Assembly: GCA_964035015.1 (NCBI GenBank)
Contig: OZ035998.1
Coordinates: 23,679,979 to 23,743,978, forward strand
Length of the DNA stretch: 64,000 nucleotides
Source of the DNA: Corallium rubrum
Taxonomy: Eukaryota; Cnidaria; Anthozoa; Scleralcyonacea; Coralliidae
Direction of reading: 5' to 3'
Shown piece by piece: positions 1-11,448 of the stretch. The notes below the pieces were generated by a model. It saw only the letters and a program-made list of their open reading frames with translations, made no database searches and had not been told where the DNA came from. Every line of letters begins with the position of its first letter. Position 1 is the stretch's first letter. Both the position numbers and the translations under genes were made by a program.

Positions 1-2
1 GG

Positions 3-3000
3 AGGGTTTGTGGAACTCGTCCCTCAACCGGTAGTGATGAGGGAAATACGACATTAACTGTCCCTCTTGAAACAAGGGATTTCGAGGTGAGCATGTAATT
101 ATATATAATAGTATAACAAGTTTAAAAACCAGTTGTAACGTTAACTTCTCAATCGATCGACTCTGGTGCAGAAGTTGAGGGTTCTTGTTTTTTTGCAGTG
201 ATTTTGGAGGGCTTTCTTCAGGGATTAAAGATGAAGTCAGTTGTGTTTACAGATTGTTAGACTACTCTACTACCCAAGGTTCTCGTGTTTCGTGTTTTTC
301 TACCTTTGGTAATCTTATGGCGGTTGGAAGCGATGCTGGAGTGGTGTACATATTTCATTATAGGAATGATTGGTCAGAAAAGGTAAGATCTTAATTGTTT
401 TTATAATTATATGATCAAGTCCGTTTTCTTTGATGTACGGCGGTTTATATAGAACCTTTTCTATTGAATTCTTTAGAAAACCTCCTTGATCATGTTATTT
501 TCACCCTTAGTTTATTAGTTAAGGTTTGCAGGGTCATTGTAAAGCGCTCTCTATTCGTCAGAATTTATGCCACAAAAATAAAATAGATATTGTTAGAAAG
601 CTATTAATTTGTGGAATACAATGTTGTGTTGTATTTGATTTTGCGATAAACAAACCAATAATATAGTTGTGAATTTTTAAATTAAAACCGGAGGGTTTCA
701 CTCGGGGCGACTCAAGAAAAAGCGTTTTATTTTGTTCAAAATATTTTTTTGAAGTTTAATTCCGAGATAAATTTCCAGCAAACGGTGTCAGCGTTTTTTG
801 ATATGTCGAGTTTTGCTGATTTGATTGACGACCAAAGTTGAAAATGCTGTTTTTCGACGAACATTCAGACAAAAAGTCATAAAATCGCAACCAGGCAATA
901 AATAAATAAAAACGCTGACACCGTGTTGCTGGAAATTTATCTCGGAATCGAACTGCGAAAACATTTTTTGAACAAAATGAAAGGCTTTGTTCTTAAATTG
1001 TTCCGAGTGAAGCCCTCTGGATTTACAAAAACAAATCACATATCAAATACCACAAATAATACAAAATCAAATACAGCATTGTATTCTACAACTTAATAGT
1101 TTTCTAACGATATCTATTTTGTTTTTGTGGCACTGATAAATTCTGACGAATTGAGAGCGCTTTACCAAAATGACACTGCAAACCTTAATGAAGACTTTAA
1201 CCGACACTTATTTCTACGACTCACATGGGACGCGTTCAAGCTAGGCTGGCATTTTTTCACTTGTGATGGCGCTTTTGAGCTAAATCCAAGTTTTTCTATG
1301 TTAGTATGGTGTTTTCAGCTTGAAGTTGGTTAAGTTTTTTCGTTTGTTTTTGCTGTACAAGCTGTCGTAAGGTAAACTCAGAGATAAATTCTGAGCTCCA
1401 GACGGGACTCGAACCCACAACCTTCCGAATGGCCAGCCGGACGCTCTCACCATGGAGCCACTGGAACTCAGATGGTAGACCGACAGGGGCGCAACTAGAA
1501 AATTTCGAGGGCAGGGGTTGAAGGCAAAAAAGGGCAAAGTCGTTCAGTATTCTAAACAATTTGGGATACTAGATATCCTCGTTATGCTTCTTCGAGAACA
1601 CTCAACAACCACAACCACACCAACAATCCGTGCCGTAGCAAGGTGTCAAAAAAGGGAGGCAGTAGTGGCAATTAGTGACCGCATTTGTAGGGGATCCGGG
1701 GGTCCTCCCCCGGAAATTTTTGAAATCTAGAACGTCGGAAACACCATTTGCAGCAATTTGAGCGAACTTTTTCCATCTAATTCTACAGCGAGTATAGTTG
1801 AAATTTTACTGTAAAAACGAAGAAATTATCACACCAACATACCCTACAGGGTGCCAAATTCTAGCTCTAGCTCTATCTCTATGATTGGTTCATTTTCACC
1901 ATGAGATTAGCATATTACAAACTGATACAAAATTGAAGCCGCGAACTAGAAGCCTCTGAGTCTCGCCAGTTGCGTACTACAACAGACGATTAATTATTTG
2001 TTTATCTAATGTCTAACCTAGTATTAGTATAATTTCATAGTGGAAAAGAGGCTTTCCAGCTTCCTGATTGGTCCGCTCAGCGGTGAACCTGAGGTACTAG
2101 TCACCGCTTTGCGCGGTGACTATTGCATCACAAGAAATTGTTCTTCAAAAGTAGTTTTGGAAAAGAGACTGGTACTTATTCAACACTGCACTGACTTTAC
2201 TCGTTTCAGTCTCCCCCTCGGAGTTGTCATTTTGAAGTATGAGATTTTAGAATTTGTTGATTCATTGAACTGTTGATTTTTTTTTCAAAATGGGGTCTGT
2301 AGTTTTTGAGACAAACAAAAGAGCATAATACTGAAAACATTTATCACTGAGATGTTGTACATATCAAATATCGTAAAAACAAAACTTTATAAAGGTAAGG
2401 AAGTATATTTTCTACAATTCTTCGTATTTTTTGTATGTTTTGGCCAGGTTTTGGTCGTAGCGATGTTTTCGAAAACTTCGTCATGAGTGAAGAACATATT
2501 GAACATGAATTAAGTGCAAAAAAACCGTATCACAGGACCCAAAACATCAGAATAAAAGTCTTTAGCATATATTTGAATAAGTTCAGTGCCAAAGTAGGAT
2601 GTTGTTTACTCTTTTTTTGAAATTATTTACTAACAAAGACTGTGGCTTGCTAACATCGTCTGTGAATAAATAGAATCGCCACTGCTAAAATAAAAGCAGT
2701 TGTTTAAAAGTTTTTGTTTCAACGTTATTGGGTTTTTTAGCAACCTCTGAAATTATACTAAAACAATTAGTCACCTCAGTCTCGGTGACTATCGGTGTAT
2801 TTACTGCGCCGCTCGCCACCTCGACTTCGGTGACTAATTGTTAATTAGAGGTCTCACAAAGAGGCCAGGGGCTAAAAAGGGCAGGGGTTGCAGCCCCCCC
2901 AACCCCTCCCCTATAGTTGCGCCCCTGGACCGAGGTCGTTTTCGATATTTATCGGCCTGGAAACTAGTCAAACCGTACGTCGGTCTACCATCTGAGCTCA

Positions 3001-4134
3001 ATGTGGGTTCGCGTCCCGTTTGGAGCTTAGAGTTTTTCTCTACAGAGTTTAACTTACGACAGCTTGTACAGCCAAAACAAACGAAAAACCTTTAAATCTA
3101 AGTTGCTATAAATTTATCTTCTGATGATTATAAAATTGGCTCGTCGTCGTATTTTTGTAGTGATCCCCCGACGAATTTTGTCGTAACGCTCTTGACGTTT
3201 GAGTCCTCTTGATTTACATAAACTTTAGCTTTGATTTTCTCGGCTTGGGCAACGTCGTTTTTCAAAAATTACCACGCCAAAGTGACGTCATTAAAATGAG
3301 TTATCGAGAGAGAAGAGGACTAGGGCCTAGTCTGATTTATTATATGCATAGTTTGAGTTTAAAATCTGGGCCATTTTAGTTTTGATTTGTCCCATGTAGA
3401 CATATTTTACCTTTTCAAACCGTCGGCCTGGTACAAACTGTGTCTTACTATAATTTTATCGGGCATGTGGTGTATTTTGCGGGCTAAAATGGAGAATTCA
3501 GCGGCGATATTTAGGCCGCTGATCTGAGGCTATCAGTTTTAACAGTACTAAATCACTATTGGTTTGTTGTTTACGGAATTGTATACTTCTCTTGTTAATA
3601 CTTTCGAGCAAAATTGTTTTGATGACAAATGTTGCGTTTTTCTGCCAAGTTAAATGTTTGTTGCAATGAAATACACGCCACGCCAAGGTTGGCACTGTTT
3701 AAGATACCGTTTTTGATTTTCTCCTAAATGCTCACTAAAATTAGTATAATAGTAATACAGTTGATGTTCTTGGGCATAAATATGTTTTTGGCGCTTCTCA
3801 GAGCTAATTTTATTCTTAACCCTCGCCTTCGCCTCGGGCTAAAATGAGCCTGAGTCGGACCAAAAACATTTATGCCCGCAAACATCAACTCTATTGTTAT
3901 ATTACCATTGTAGGTGTTATAGGTGTGGGAACGTTTCAGACTTATTGAAATTGAAGTTCTGTTGCGGTTAATCACTGCATGTTTTTAATTGGATTTATTC
4001 ATTGTTGTTTTAACTTATTATTAATTACAATAGTTCTTTTTCATTAACATTATTTTATTTAATTGGTCACTGGCCTGGATTGGGGCTTCGCTCTGTTGCC
4101 AGTCGCCTCAATGTGCCTTTAATTTAATTTTAAT

Positions 4135-4216
<82 letters not shown>

Positions 4217-4407
4217 AAATACTCATTAATAATTCATGAAGAAAACACAAAAGAAATCATGACCGTGAAGGAGGTTGTATATCTGATACAAACCACACGT
4301 GTCTCCGCTCTAAAACATTGAAATTGAGCTTTTTCTGAATTACTCATATTAACATCAAAGACTCGAGTATTTTAAGCTATTTACAATATTCGTGTCCGTG
4401 TTGTATT

Positions 4408-4460
<53 letters not shown>

Positions 4461-4978
4461 AAATACTCATTAATAATTCATGAAGAAAACACAAAAGAAA
4501 TCATGACCGTGAAGGAGGTTGTATATCTGATACAAACCACACGTGTCTCCGCTCTAAAACATTGAAATTGACCTTTTTCTGAATTAATCCGAACAAATAT
4601 TACTCGTATTAACATCAAAGACTCGAGTATTTTAAGCTATTTACAATATTCGTGTCCGTGTTGTATTGGATATACAAGCTCTCGCCTTCGGCTCGAGCTT
4701 GTATATCCAATACAACACGGTCACTCATATTGTAAATACTACGCATAGTAATTTAGCACATTGGAAATTTATTAAATTAAAAAATATATATAAATAAATA
4801 AATGAGTTATATACAATGTCTTTTATAGCTTTCCAAACTTCATTGTAAAGTGCGTACTGGTCATTGCGGTTTATGTTGTGTCAATTTATCAAATGATGGC
4901 GAAGGTCCTGTCTTAGCTGCAGGTTTCCACGATGGAGTTGTGAAGATATTTCGTTGGTTCTCGCCAACTCTTGATTGA
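3..4978 (+). CDS. WD40-repeat protein, C-terminal part (three exons, 5' truncated by window)
   Basis: Three exons are proposed: 3-94, 199-382 and 4829-4978 (TGA stop). The 199-382 exon has a clean acceptor (TTTTTTTGCAG) and donor (AAG/GTAAGA). It encodes a WD-type blade with the phrases VSCFSTFGNLMAVGSDAG and VVYIFHY. The last exon follows TTTTATAG and encodes a second blade-like segment (LAAGFHDGVVKIFRW) ending ..SPTLD. Exons two and three join in phase 0. The first exon is less certain. Its reading frame is open, but the strong donor at 87 (GAG/GTGAGC) gives the wrong phase for the next exon, whereas a weaker donor at 95 (AT/GTAATT) restores it. An AATAAA at 5118-5123 is a plausible polyadenylation signal. 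WD40 proteins are scaffolding propellers. I cannot say which family member this is, and the pair of closing blades fits many. The 4.4-kb final intron is filled with repeats. Confidence 0.7.
519..1188. repeat. Long inverted repeat (foldback), about 670 bp
   Basis: The left arm starting TTAAGGTTTGCA at 519 is matched in reverse complement by the right arm ending at 1188. Shared blocks include the AAAGCGCTCT, GACGAATT and TTTATCTCGGAAT segments and the GCTGACACCGT block near the centre (about 785-805 and 912-930). Arms are about 300 bp and imperfect. It lies in the last intron of the WD40 gene. No ORF of note. Confidence 0.75.
1303..1482 (-). repeat. tRNA-derived SINE, family B, copy 1
   Basis: On the - strand a tRNA-like head (1397-1464) has box A-like GTGGCTCCATGGTGAGAGC and box B-like GTGGGTTCGAGTCCC. 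The body that follows contains CTCAGA.., ACAGCTTGTACAGC and CAACTTCAAGCTGAAA blocks. The same layout recurs at 63475-63690, in degenerate form at 2930-3100, and as fragments near 12970 and 46840, so this is a dispersed SINE and not a functional tRNA gene. Confidence 0.7.
2930..3100 (+). repeat. tRNA-derived SINE, family B, degenerate copy
   Basis: This copy keeps the upstream block (GTCGTTTTCGATATTTAT .. CTAGTCAAACCGTACG) that also flanks the copy near 63650-63695. It retains GTGGGTTCGCGTCCCG and then the ACAGCTTGTACAGCC tail. The D-arm half of the tRNA-like head is missing. Confidence 0.55.
3748..3902. repeat. Palindromic element around a CCTCGCCTTCGCC core
   Basis: GTTGATGTT..GGGCATAAATATGTTTTTGG on the left is mirrored by CCAAAAACATTTATGCCC..AACATCAAC on the right, with a short GC-rich centre. 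It has the character of a non-autonomous hairpin element. Confidence 0.65.
4137..4722. repeat. Duplicated (TA)n-linked segment plus terminal hairpin
   Basis: Two (TA)n tracts (4137-4213 and about 4409-4456) are each followed by almost the same sequence of about 190 bp, beginning TTTAAAATACTCATTAATAA and running to the GTGTTGTATTGGATAT block. This is a direct duplication with the tract as one edge. The second copy ends in a hairpin (about 4651-4722): GTGTTGTATTGGATATACAA, a CTCGCCTTCGGCTCGAG centre, then the reverse complement. Confidence 0.75.
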
Positions 4979-5529
4979 AATAATTTGATTGCGTGCTTGT
5001 TGAAGTACCGTGTATGTGGTTTGGAATTTACGATGCAGTGGCGGACATTTTCAGCAAATATTTTAACTGTACATAAATATGGGCAATTGATTGCCAGTTT
5101 TGTTGGAAGTAATAACGAATAAAGTGGAATTGATTAGCCATGGCTCAGTAATAGTTATTAGTATACAATACTGATACAATCTTGACTGGCTAAAAACCTA
5201 CAGATAATTCTTGATGTCTTGCCAGTTACAAAATATCAAAAATTATCTGTAGCTATGACGCGTTGGCCAGCGGTTGTGGCGGCCGTCCTTAGGAGTGAAG
5301 ATCAGAAGCGGATTAATCCGGCGGATTTGGCACGTTTTCTTGACGCTAAAACCACCAAGAAAAAACAAGCGAGCTACACATACAGCTGTTAGAGTTTAAA
5401 GGAGTGTTTAAAAGAGAAAATTGTATTTGAAAGCGAAAAAAGTTAGCGAACCTCGAACTGAATTGAAGACGGTATGAATATTTACTATTGTTACCTAACT
5501 TTGTAAAAAACTTTCTAAAGGCTTCCACA

Positions 5530-5705
5530 TTTATAATTGTATAATAAAACAATTATTGAATTCGGTTATCGCATGATATCAAGAATTATCAAGGCCTCCG
5601 TTTGTGTTATCCGCCTTAGCCTTCGGCTTCGGCAGATAACACAAACCTCGGCCTTGATAATTCTTGATATCATGCTCAACCTCATCCAATAATTGTATAT
5701 TATCA
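5530..5705. repeat. Palindromic element, first of a pair
   Basis: CATGATATCAAGAATTATCAA and TTGATAATTCTTGATATCATG form the inner stem, with GTTTGTGTTATC/GATAACACAAAC and a CTTCGGCTTCGGC loop. The outer ends read ACAATTATTG and CAATAATTGT. It is related to the element at 6062-6230. Confidence 0.7.
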
Positions 5706-5837
5706 TTCATTTCGTCTCTATCCCGCATTCTGATTGGTTAATTCACCTGCAAATAATTGGGTGCAGATAAGGTTCTGCAGATAATTTGCGGGGCATGCGC
5801 ACTAGCGATATATCTGCGGCAAATAATTTTCGTAAAC

Positions 5838-5996
5838 ATGGCGGCTAGTTTTCCTCAGCTGTCCGAGGAAGGAATCGAGAGTATTTGGAAGCAAGGGCAA
5901 GAATCTACTTCAGAAAAGAAATATCTAAAAGGAAGATTTAGTGAGATAAAAAGCAAGACTCGCGTCAACAAAAAGTACGTTTTACGAAGATTTTAG
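5838..5996 (+). CDS. Doubtful 52-codon ORF, possible first exon
   Basis: The ATG sits in AAACATGGCGG, a good eukaryotic context. The peptide begins MAASFPQLSEEGIESIW and is rich in charged residues (KYLKGRFSEIKSKTR). A donor-like AAA/GTACGT at 5974-5976 would let it continue to another exon, but no downstream partner is visible. The start resembles N-termini seen in cnidarian DUF3504/ZMYM-like and other transposon-derived proteins, but I cannot confirm that. It lies between two related palindromes, so it may be cargo or a relic. Confidence 0.25.
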   Translation: MAASFPQLSEEGIESIWKQGQESTSEKKYLKGRFSEIKSKTRVNKKYVLRRF

Positions 5997-6061
5997 TATG
6001 CCGAAGACAGAGAATAATGGCGATCTGATGTCTAACTTCAGGCATTTCAAATTTTTAACTA

Positions 6062-6230
6062 TTTTATGAATGATAAAACAATTATTGAACTTGTCTATCG
6101 CACAATATCATGATTTGTAAGTGTCTCGCTACCAGTTATTTTTTTCTGCCTTCGGCATCGACAAATAACTGGTAGCTCGCCACTGACAAATCGTGATATT
6201 TTGCTCAGCCTCGTCCAATAAGTGATAAAT
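6062..6230. repeat. Palindromic element, second of a pair
   Basis: The stem pairs ATATCATGATTTGT with ACAAATCGTGATAT and CTACCAGTTATTT with AAATAACTGGTAG, around a CTGCCTTCGGCATCG loop. The outer parts (ACAATTATTGAAC, TCGTCCAATAA) match the element at 5530-5705. The pair brackets the 52-codon ORF. Confidence 0.7.
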
Positions 6231-6822
6231 ATTTAATTTTCGTTCGCTGGTGTATTTTGTGAGTTTTGATTGGGTGATTTGTACACGTAACACCTTGTTA
6301 TGTCTTGGCAACGCTCAGCCATACTTTAATCTTTAATTTCATGAAAGCGTGTTATGAATAATAGAGCACGGTTGCTGAGTTTTTGTGTCACGGGCTGGGG
6401 ACTTTTGTGGCACCTGTCACAGACGAACAGAATACGGAAAGCGACGAAAGTTTGCCGAAAGGTCGCCATTTAACTTTCTCAAAACGGTGCTGAAAAGGAA
6501 CGTTTGATGCAAGTTTTTTTTGCACGATAAGTACTGCTTGTTTATTTTTTATTGGCGCTATTGTGTTGACACTGACCAGTTCGGTCAGGCGCTATACTCA
6601 TTGTATTTGCACTGACCAACACTTAAATTATACACTTCGGTCAGGCCGCGCACAAATCAGAAACAAGCTATTGTGTCTCTACGGAGCTTTATAGATCTTT
6701 GTATAGATCTAGAATTGCCTTCCAATAAACTTCTTGAAAGCAAGAGAAGCTTCGTGTTATCGAAGTAAATTCCGGAATAAATGCTATTTGTGTTTTGTTT
6801 ATGTTTACCGGGTTATTACTTA

Positions 6823-7242
6823 TTAGGGGTGTTTAGTGGTGGCGAGCCAGCCATGCAGGGTACCCTGGGTTACCCACTTTGCAAAGATCTCGCTTATGCT
6901 ATTATTTCTTGTTAATTTTCATCTTGTGTTTATGAGAGTCGAACTGGCCCACCCAGTCGAGATGTCACTTTGTATGACCGCGGGTTCTCGCGGTTACCCA
7001 GGCTGGAATTTCCCCATGTAAACACGGTTGACTGGGCTGACATATTAACAATTCACAAGTTCTGCTTGTTCATGTACAGTTCAAATTTAAAACAATGAAA
7101 TTTCGTGTCTTGCTATAACTGATAAATTACGCAATTAGCACAAGCAAGCACGCCAGCTAGCTGGCTTATGTAAACACGAATGAAAATCATCTCAGCAAAG
7201 CGGGCTAGCTTGGCTACCTGGCCTCTGTCTAAACACCCTCTT
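6823..7242. mobile_element. TIR element, family C (GGGTGTTTA..GGCGAGCCAGCC ends)
   Basis: The left end reads AGGGGTGTTTAGTGGTGGCG and the right end GGCCTCTGTCTAAACACCCTC, with TTA at both outer borders. The interior has repeated CCCGGGTACCC-like and GAGATCTCG-like blocks shared with the better preserved element at 61258-61717. Non-autonomous; no transposase ORF. Confidence 0.6.
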
Positions 7243-7346
7243 AGACATGTGTTGATAAGGGGAGATAAGTTGTTACAATTTTAAAATAATTTTCTGACTT
7301 GAACTTAAGGTGGCTCCACACAGTTTCTTGAAAAAATGGAAAATAA

Positions 7347-7946
7347 AAGTTTGAGAGTCCAAAACACGCGCATAAACAATTCGGGAAAAGAATAAAACTA
7401 AATGTTATGCATCGTTAAACAGTCTGACAATCAAAAACTGTTACCAAATAAATAGCAACAGTTGTTGCTATGGCAACAATGACGTTTCAAAATGGCTTCC
7501 AATTACCCTTCAAACTAATTTAATTCGAAAAAAACTTTGGTGACCCCCGATTTTTTTTCATTAAAACTTTTCTTGAAGTATGAGTAATCAATAGGCCGTT
7601 TAAAAAAAATTCTGTAGAACGAATACATTTTTCCCGGAAAAATCATATTTGTTAATTTTTTAAAAATGCCATTCTACAGAATTTTTTTCAAATCGTCCTA
7701 TCGATTACTCTTACTACAAGAAAAGTTTTAATGAAAAAAAAATTGGGGGTCACCAATGTTTTTTTCCGAATTAAACTAGTTTGAAAGGTAACTGGCAGCC
7801 ATTTCGAAACGTCATCGTTGCCATAGCAACAACTGTTGCTATTTATTTGGTAACAGTTTTTGATTGTCAGTCTGTTTAACTATGCATAACATTTAGTTTT
7901 ATTCTTTTTCCGAATTGTTTAGTCACGTGTTTTTGGACTCTAACTT
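7347..7946. repeat. 600-bp foldback palindrome
   Basis: Arms of nearly 300 bp are matched, including the AGCAACAGTTGTTGCTATGG block (left near 7446, right near 7825), AACAGTTTTTGATTGTCAG, and the central AATTCTGTAGAA/TTCTACAGAATT near 7608 and 7670. The loop is only some tens of bases. If transcribed it would give a long imperfect dsRNA hairpin. No protein evidence. Confidence 0.8.
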
Positions 7947-8391
7947 GTGACAAAACCACTGTGACAAATGTGCAATATGGATTATAATATATCAAAGTGA
8001 ATATATCAAAGTGAACTATAATTAGATATCTATACAATTATATATTAATGCCTGGGTGAGTGAAAATCACTAATAATAGACTTGATTTTTACTATGAAGC
8101 AACTATTGATAGTAATTTTAGAAGTATTGAGGAAGACGTTTTGCATAAGCACATTTACAGTTACTCTTAAAACACTCAAGTTTTATGATTAAACACATTA
8201 AGTACTGGTACATCACTGCATGTAAGCCATGCCAATATATGGCTGTAAAAATTGGGCCATTTTTCTTGTTTGTTGCACTAAACATTTTATGTTGAGCAAT
8301 CATAGAGGTGTAAGTGATTTTGTAATGTATGAAAATACTGTACCCTGCTCCCGACGTCAGAGATAATCTAATTTACATATCAAACAAACTA

Positions 8392-9764
8392 ATAAAAGCA
8401 AAAAAAAACGTTCACTGACCAGAATAATTTATTGAAACGAGCTTTCGGCTACCACTGTAGCCTTCAACGGGTATGAGATTAATGGAAACAATTTAACATA
8501 TATATTTACAATCGGAAGCTATAATTAGTTATGACGTGTGTGTGGTATGTTTGCGAAGAGCGGCGTTTCAGGCGGTGTGCGCACTGGGATCGCAAAGCAT
8601 GACAGTTATTTTAGCAGATACGACCATAGCGCGTCCGACCGTCGTCGAGAGAAGAGCTCCCTGAAGTTATCTTTGAAAGATTCTGGACAAAATATAAAGT
8701 CTGGAGATGTTTAATATCGATAATTTGTCTTCTTGTAAACTTGTTTCTAATAATAAGTGCTCCAAGCGTGTTTTATCGTCTAAATGAAAAACGATAAAGT
8801 CATAGAGCCAGTCGGTTTATCGGTGCGACGATGCCTCACAGCTCATTAGGATTACTGATCATGAACCGAATTCAGAGAAGAGAAATGCCGCAAATCGACC
8901 GAGAAACTTAGTTGCCTCTAAGTCCTGTAAATTAGAAAAGCTGCTTGTTGGTTCAAGAAGGAAACTGCGGCTTTTGTCGTTATTTTTAATTGTTCTGTTG
9001 GCTAGCCATCGACAGACTGCAATATTAACATATTATATATTAAATACGTATATATACGAGAAGAATGTGCTTCATTTTTTAAAAACCGCCAACCCAAGCG
9101 CATTGCCTTGTTTATGTTTCCAAGCGCATTTAATCAAACTCTATAGCTTACTCTGAAACGTATTTGCTACGAATCTCCAGCTGTCAGTGCAATATTATAT
9201 CTTTGTATTAACTCATCAGTCGCGCTCGACGCGCTGTCGTCGCTGTAAAAATGTATATTTTCAAGTTGTAAATAGAAGGTGATCCCAAGGAGAGCGTTGG
9301 AGAGCGATCACATTTTTAAATAGCTTAGGGTCTATATAATACATCCAAATAGTCAAAACTAAGTTTTCTTCGGTAGTTTAAAATATATTTGCCAAAAATC
9401 TAACCGTAGTCAAATTACATCTTCGATCACGTAAAATAACAACTCAAATTCACCAGCCCTAAATTCCGATCAGAAACTAGTTTTCTTCCAACTTGAGATG
9501 TAAATACCCGCTTTTATATGCAAATTTCACAATTATGTAAAAATAATTGACAAATATTAACAACTATTTCAAAAAATAAAGCCTAAACGCACTGCTGTTT
9601 GAGTGTTAGTTTGCCATGTTGGTCACTGCGAAGCGATAATTACCAACAACAATGCATTACGATGCCAGTGCGCACACCGCCCGACGGCGTTTATTTCTTC
9701 GCGGGAAGAATGGCGTATTGCCCAATAAATTATTCTGGTCAGTGAACGTTTTATTTGCTTTTAT
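8392..9764. mobile_element. 1.37-kb element with about 43-bp terminal inverted repeats
   Basis: The left TIR 8392-8434 (ATAAAAGC..CGTTCACTGACCAGAATAA) is repeated inverted at 9722-9764. A second inverted pair lies inside: GGCGGTGTGCGCACTGG near 8573 and its complement near 9668. Only a small uninformative ORF occurs inside, so it is non-autonomous. Its superfamily is not determinable by eye. Confidence 0.7.
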
Positions 9765-10960
9765 CCCCGAGCCGGGCGTAAGGCCCGGAGCCCGGTGAGG
9801 GTGCTAATCTCGACATGCGTGGAGTCCACTTTACACGCGTGTTAAAATGCGAATCAGTTTGAGCGATCTGAATATTTGTATATATATATATGTGTGGACG
9901 GACCACGCGCGGTGAAGATTGTAGGGCACTGGAAACAATATAGTTCTTGACAAAAAATATTTGAAGTAATATATTCTTGACAAAAAGACTTGAGAAAGGA
10001 GTTTTGGGGATACGTACATTCATTTCAAAAGAACAGAAACAAATCAACGTCTTGACTAAAGGAAGCCCGTCAAACCGAAACTCGAAAGAGGGAAAAAGAT
10101 ATAGAAAACCAACGATGATAAAGGCCGAAAAGTTTAAGCTATGGTAAAAATATAGAGCAGTCGCTCTCAGTAATCACGAACACTTAATAGTAAAACTGTT
10201 CGAGTTTCCCTGTTTACATGTAGACTGTTAATTTTGTTTTATATTATGACATTTTGTGTGACCTTGAAGTCCGTTTTAAACGTATCATATCCATTGCATG
10301 TTTTTTCTTGCCAATGCCCGTTGTATTTTTTACCTGTGGCTGCCGTCTTATCTTCTTTTAAATAGTTTTCTTTTTGTAAAACTACTTAATATGACTTAGA
10401 GGTTGTTTATAATTTAGCATAACAAATGGAAAAGGAACATTTTTTTAAAACGTACAAATGTTGTTGAAATATTTATTAAGGCCATTAACATGTATGTGAA
10501 AACATTTTCAGCAATTCAGATTTCGAAATGAAAAACTGTTTTTGTTATATTTGTTTAAATAAATTTAAAATATAATAAATGAATACATACCTACCAAGTC
10601 CCACGCCTTGCGCGTGTGACACATGCCTCAGCATTAATTCTCACGCTCACACGCGGGACATAAGTGATCTCGCGCCTCAGTTTTGTTTGTAGAGCTCCGT
10701 GCTGGTATTTAATACTTAACGCTTGAAATCTTGCTAAAAGCGAATTAAATGTTATTTGTAATCCCCAAAAGTGTACAATCTCTTGGGAAAATTAAAATTT
10801 AAATGTGACCGCAGGTTTTCCGAGTCAATGAGTCGCGCGTACGAGGCAGAGGCTTGCTGCAGTCTGGGGACAAGGCTTTCATGCACGAGGTGGCCATAAA
10901 GAACGGGGGCTCAGCTCTGCATGAGATTTACACAAAAAAATATGGCTGACATGGACTCGG
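9765..10960. other. Intergenic, nothing recognised
   Basis: AT-rich sequence without coding signal. A short CG-rich patch near 10600-10680 contains imperfect CGCGTGTGA/TCACACGCG-type complementarity. Confidence 0.5.
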
Positions 10961-10961
10961 A

Positions 10962-11205
10962 GGAATGCGCTATTAAAATCATGTTTTTTAAAATTCTTCA
11001 CAAATATGCTGTCAGAATACGGGAAGTGCCGTTTCAGAGATCCAAATTTCATGCAGTATAGGACAAAATGCGCTATTAAAATCACGTTTTAAAACTTTTA
11101 AAATTCTTCACAAATGAGCTGTCAGAATACGGGAAATGCCGTTTCAGAGATACAAATTCCAAAAATTTTCCGGGGGGGCATGCCCCCGGACCCCTCTAGA
11201 TAGAT
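10962..11205. repeat. Tandem duplication ending in GGGGGGGCATGCCCCC
   Basis: AATGCGCTATTAAAATCA..AAATTCTTCACAAAT..GCTGTCAGAATACGGGAA..GCCGTTTCAGAGATCC appears twice (about 10965-11050 and 11067-11150). The second copy runs into CCGGGGGGGCATGCCCCCGG. A reverse-oriented relative lies at about 28180-28300, and a shorter relative near 1690-1760 (CCTCCCCCGGAAATTTTTGAA). Confidence 0.6.
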
Positions 11206-11371
11206 ATGCGGTCACACGCCTGGGTATTACTCAAACTTGGCAGCTATGGAGCCAGGCAGTTTGAGTAGTTTTCAAAATGCAAATATTTTTAGATACCAAG
11301 CAATGGTCTTTGTAAACATGGGAGAAAGAACTGTAAAATATAACCCTAATATTTTGATAAAATTATGACGC

Positions 11372-11448
11372 CTGCTTCAGTAGTGTGGTGGTAACATCGT
11401 CGGCTTGCACGCGAACGTGATCGAGTTCGAAACCTGGTATGCGACATG
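11372..11448 (+). repeat. tRNA-like sequence (pseudogene or SINE head)
   Basis: TAGTGTGGTGGTAACATC resembles a box A of the tRNA-Val type, and GATCGAGTTCGAAACC resembles a box B. The anticodon arm is poorly paired and a T-rich tract follows, so I treat it as a tRNA-derived relic. Confidence 0.4.
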
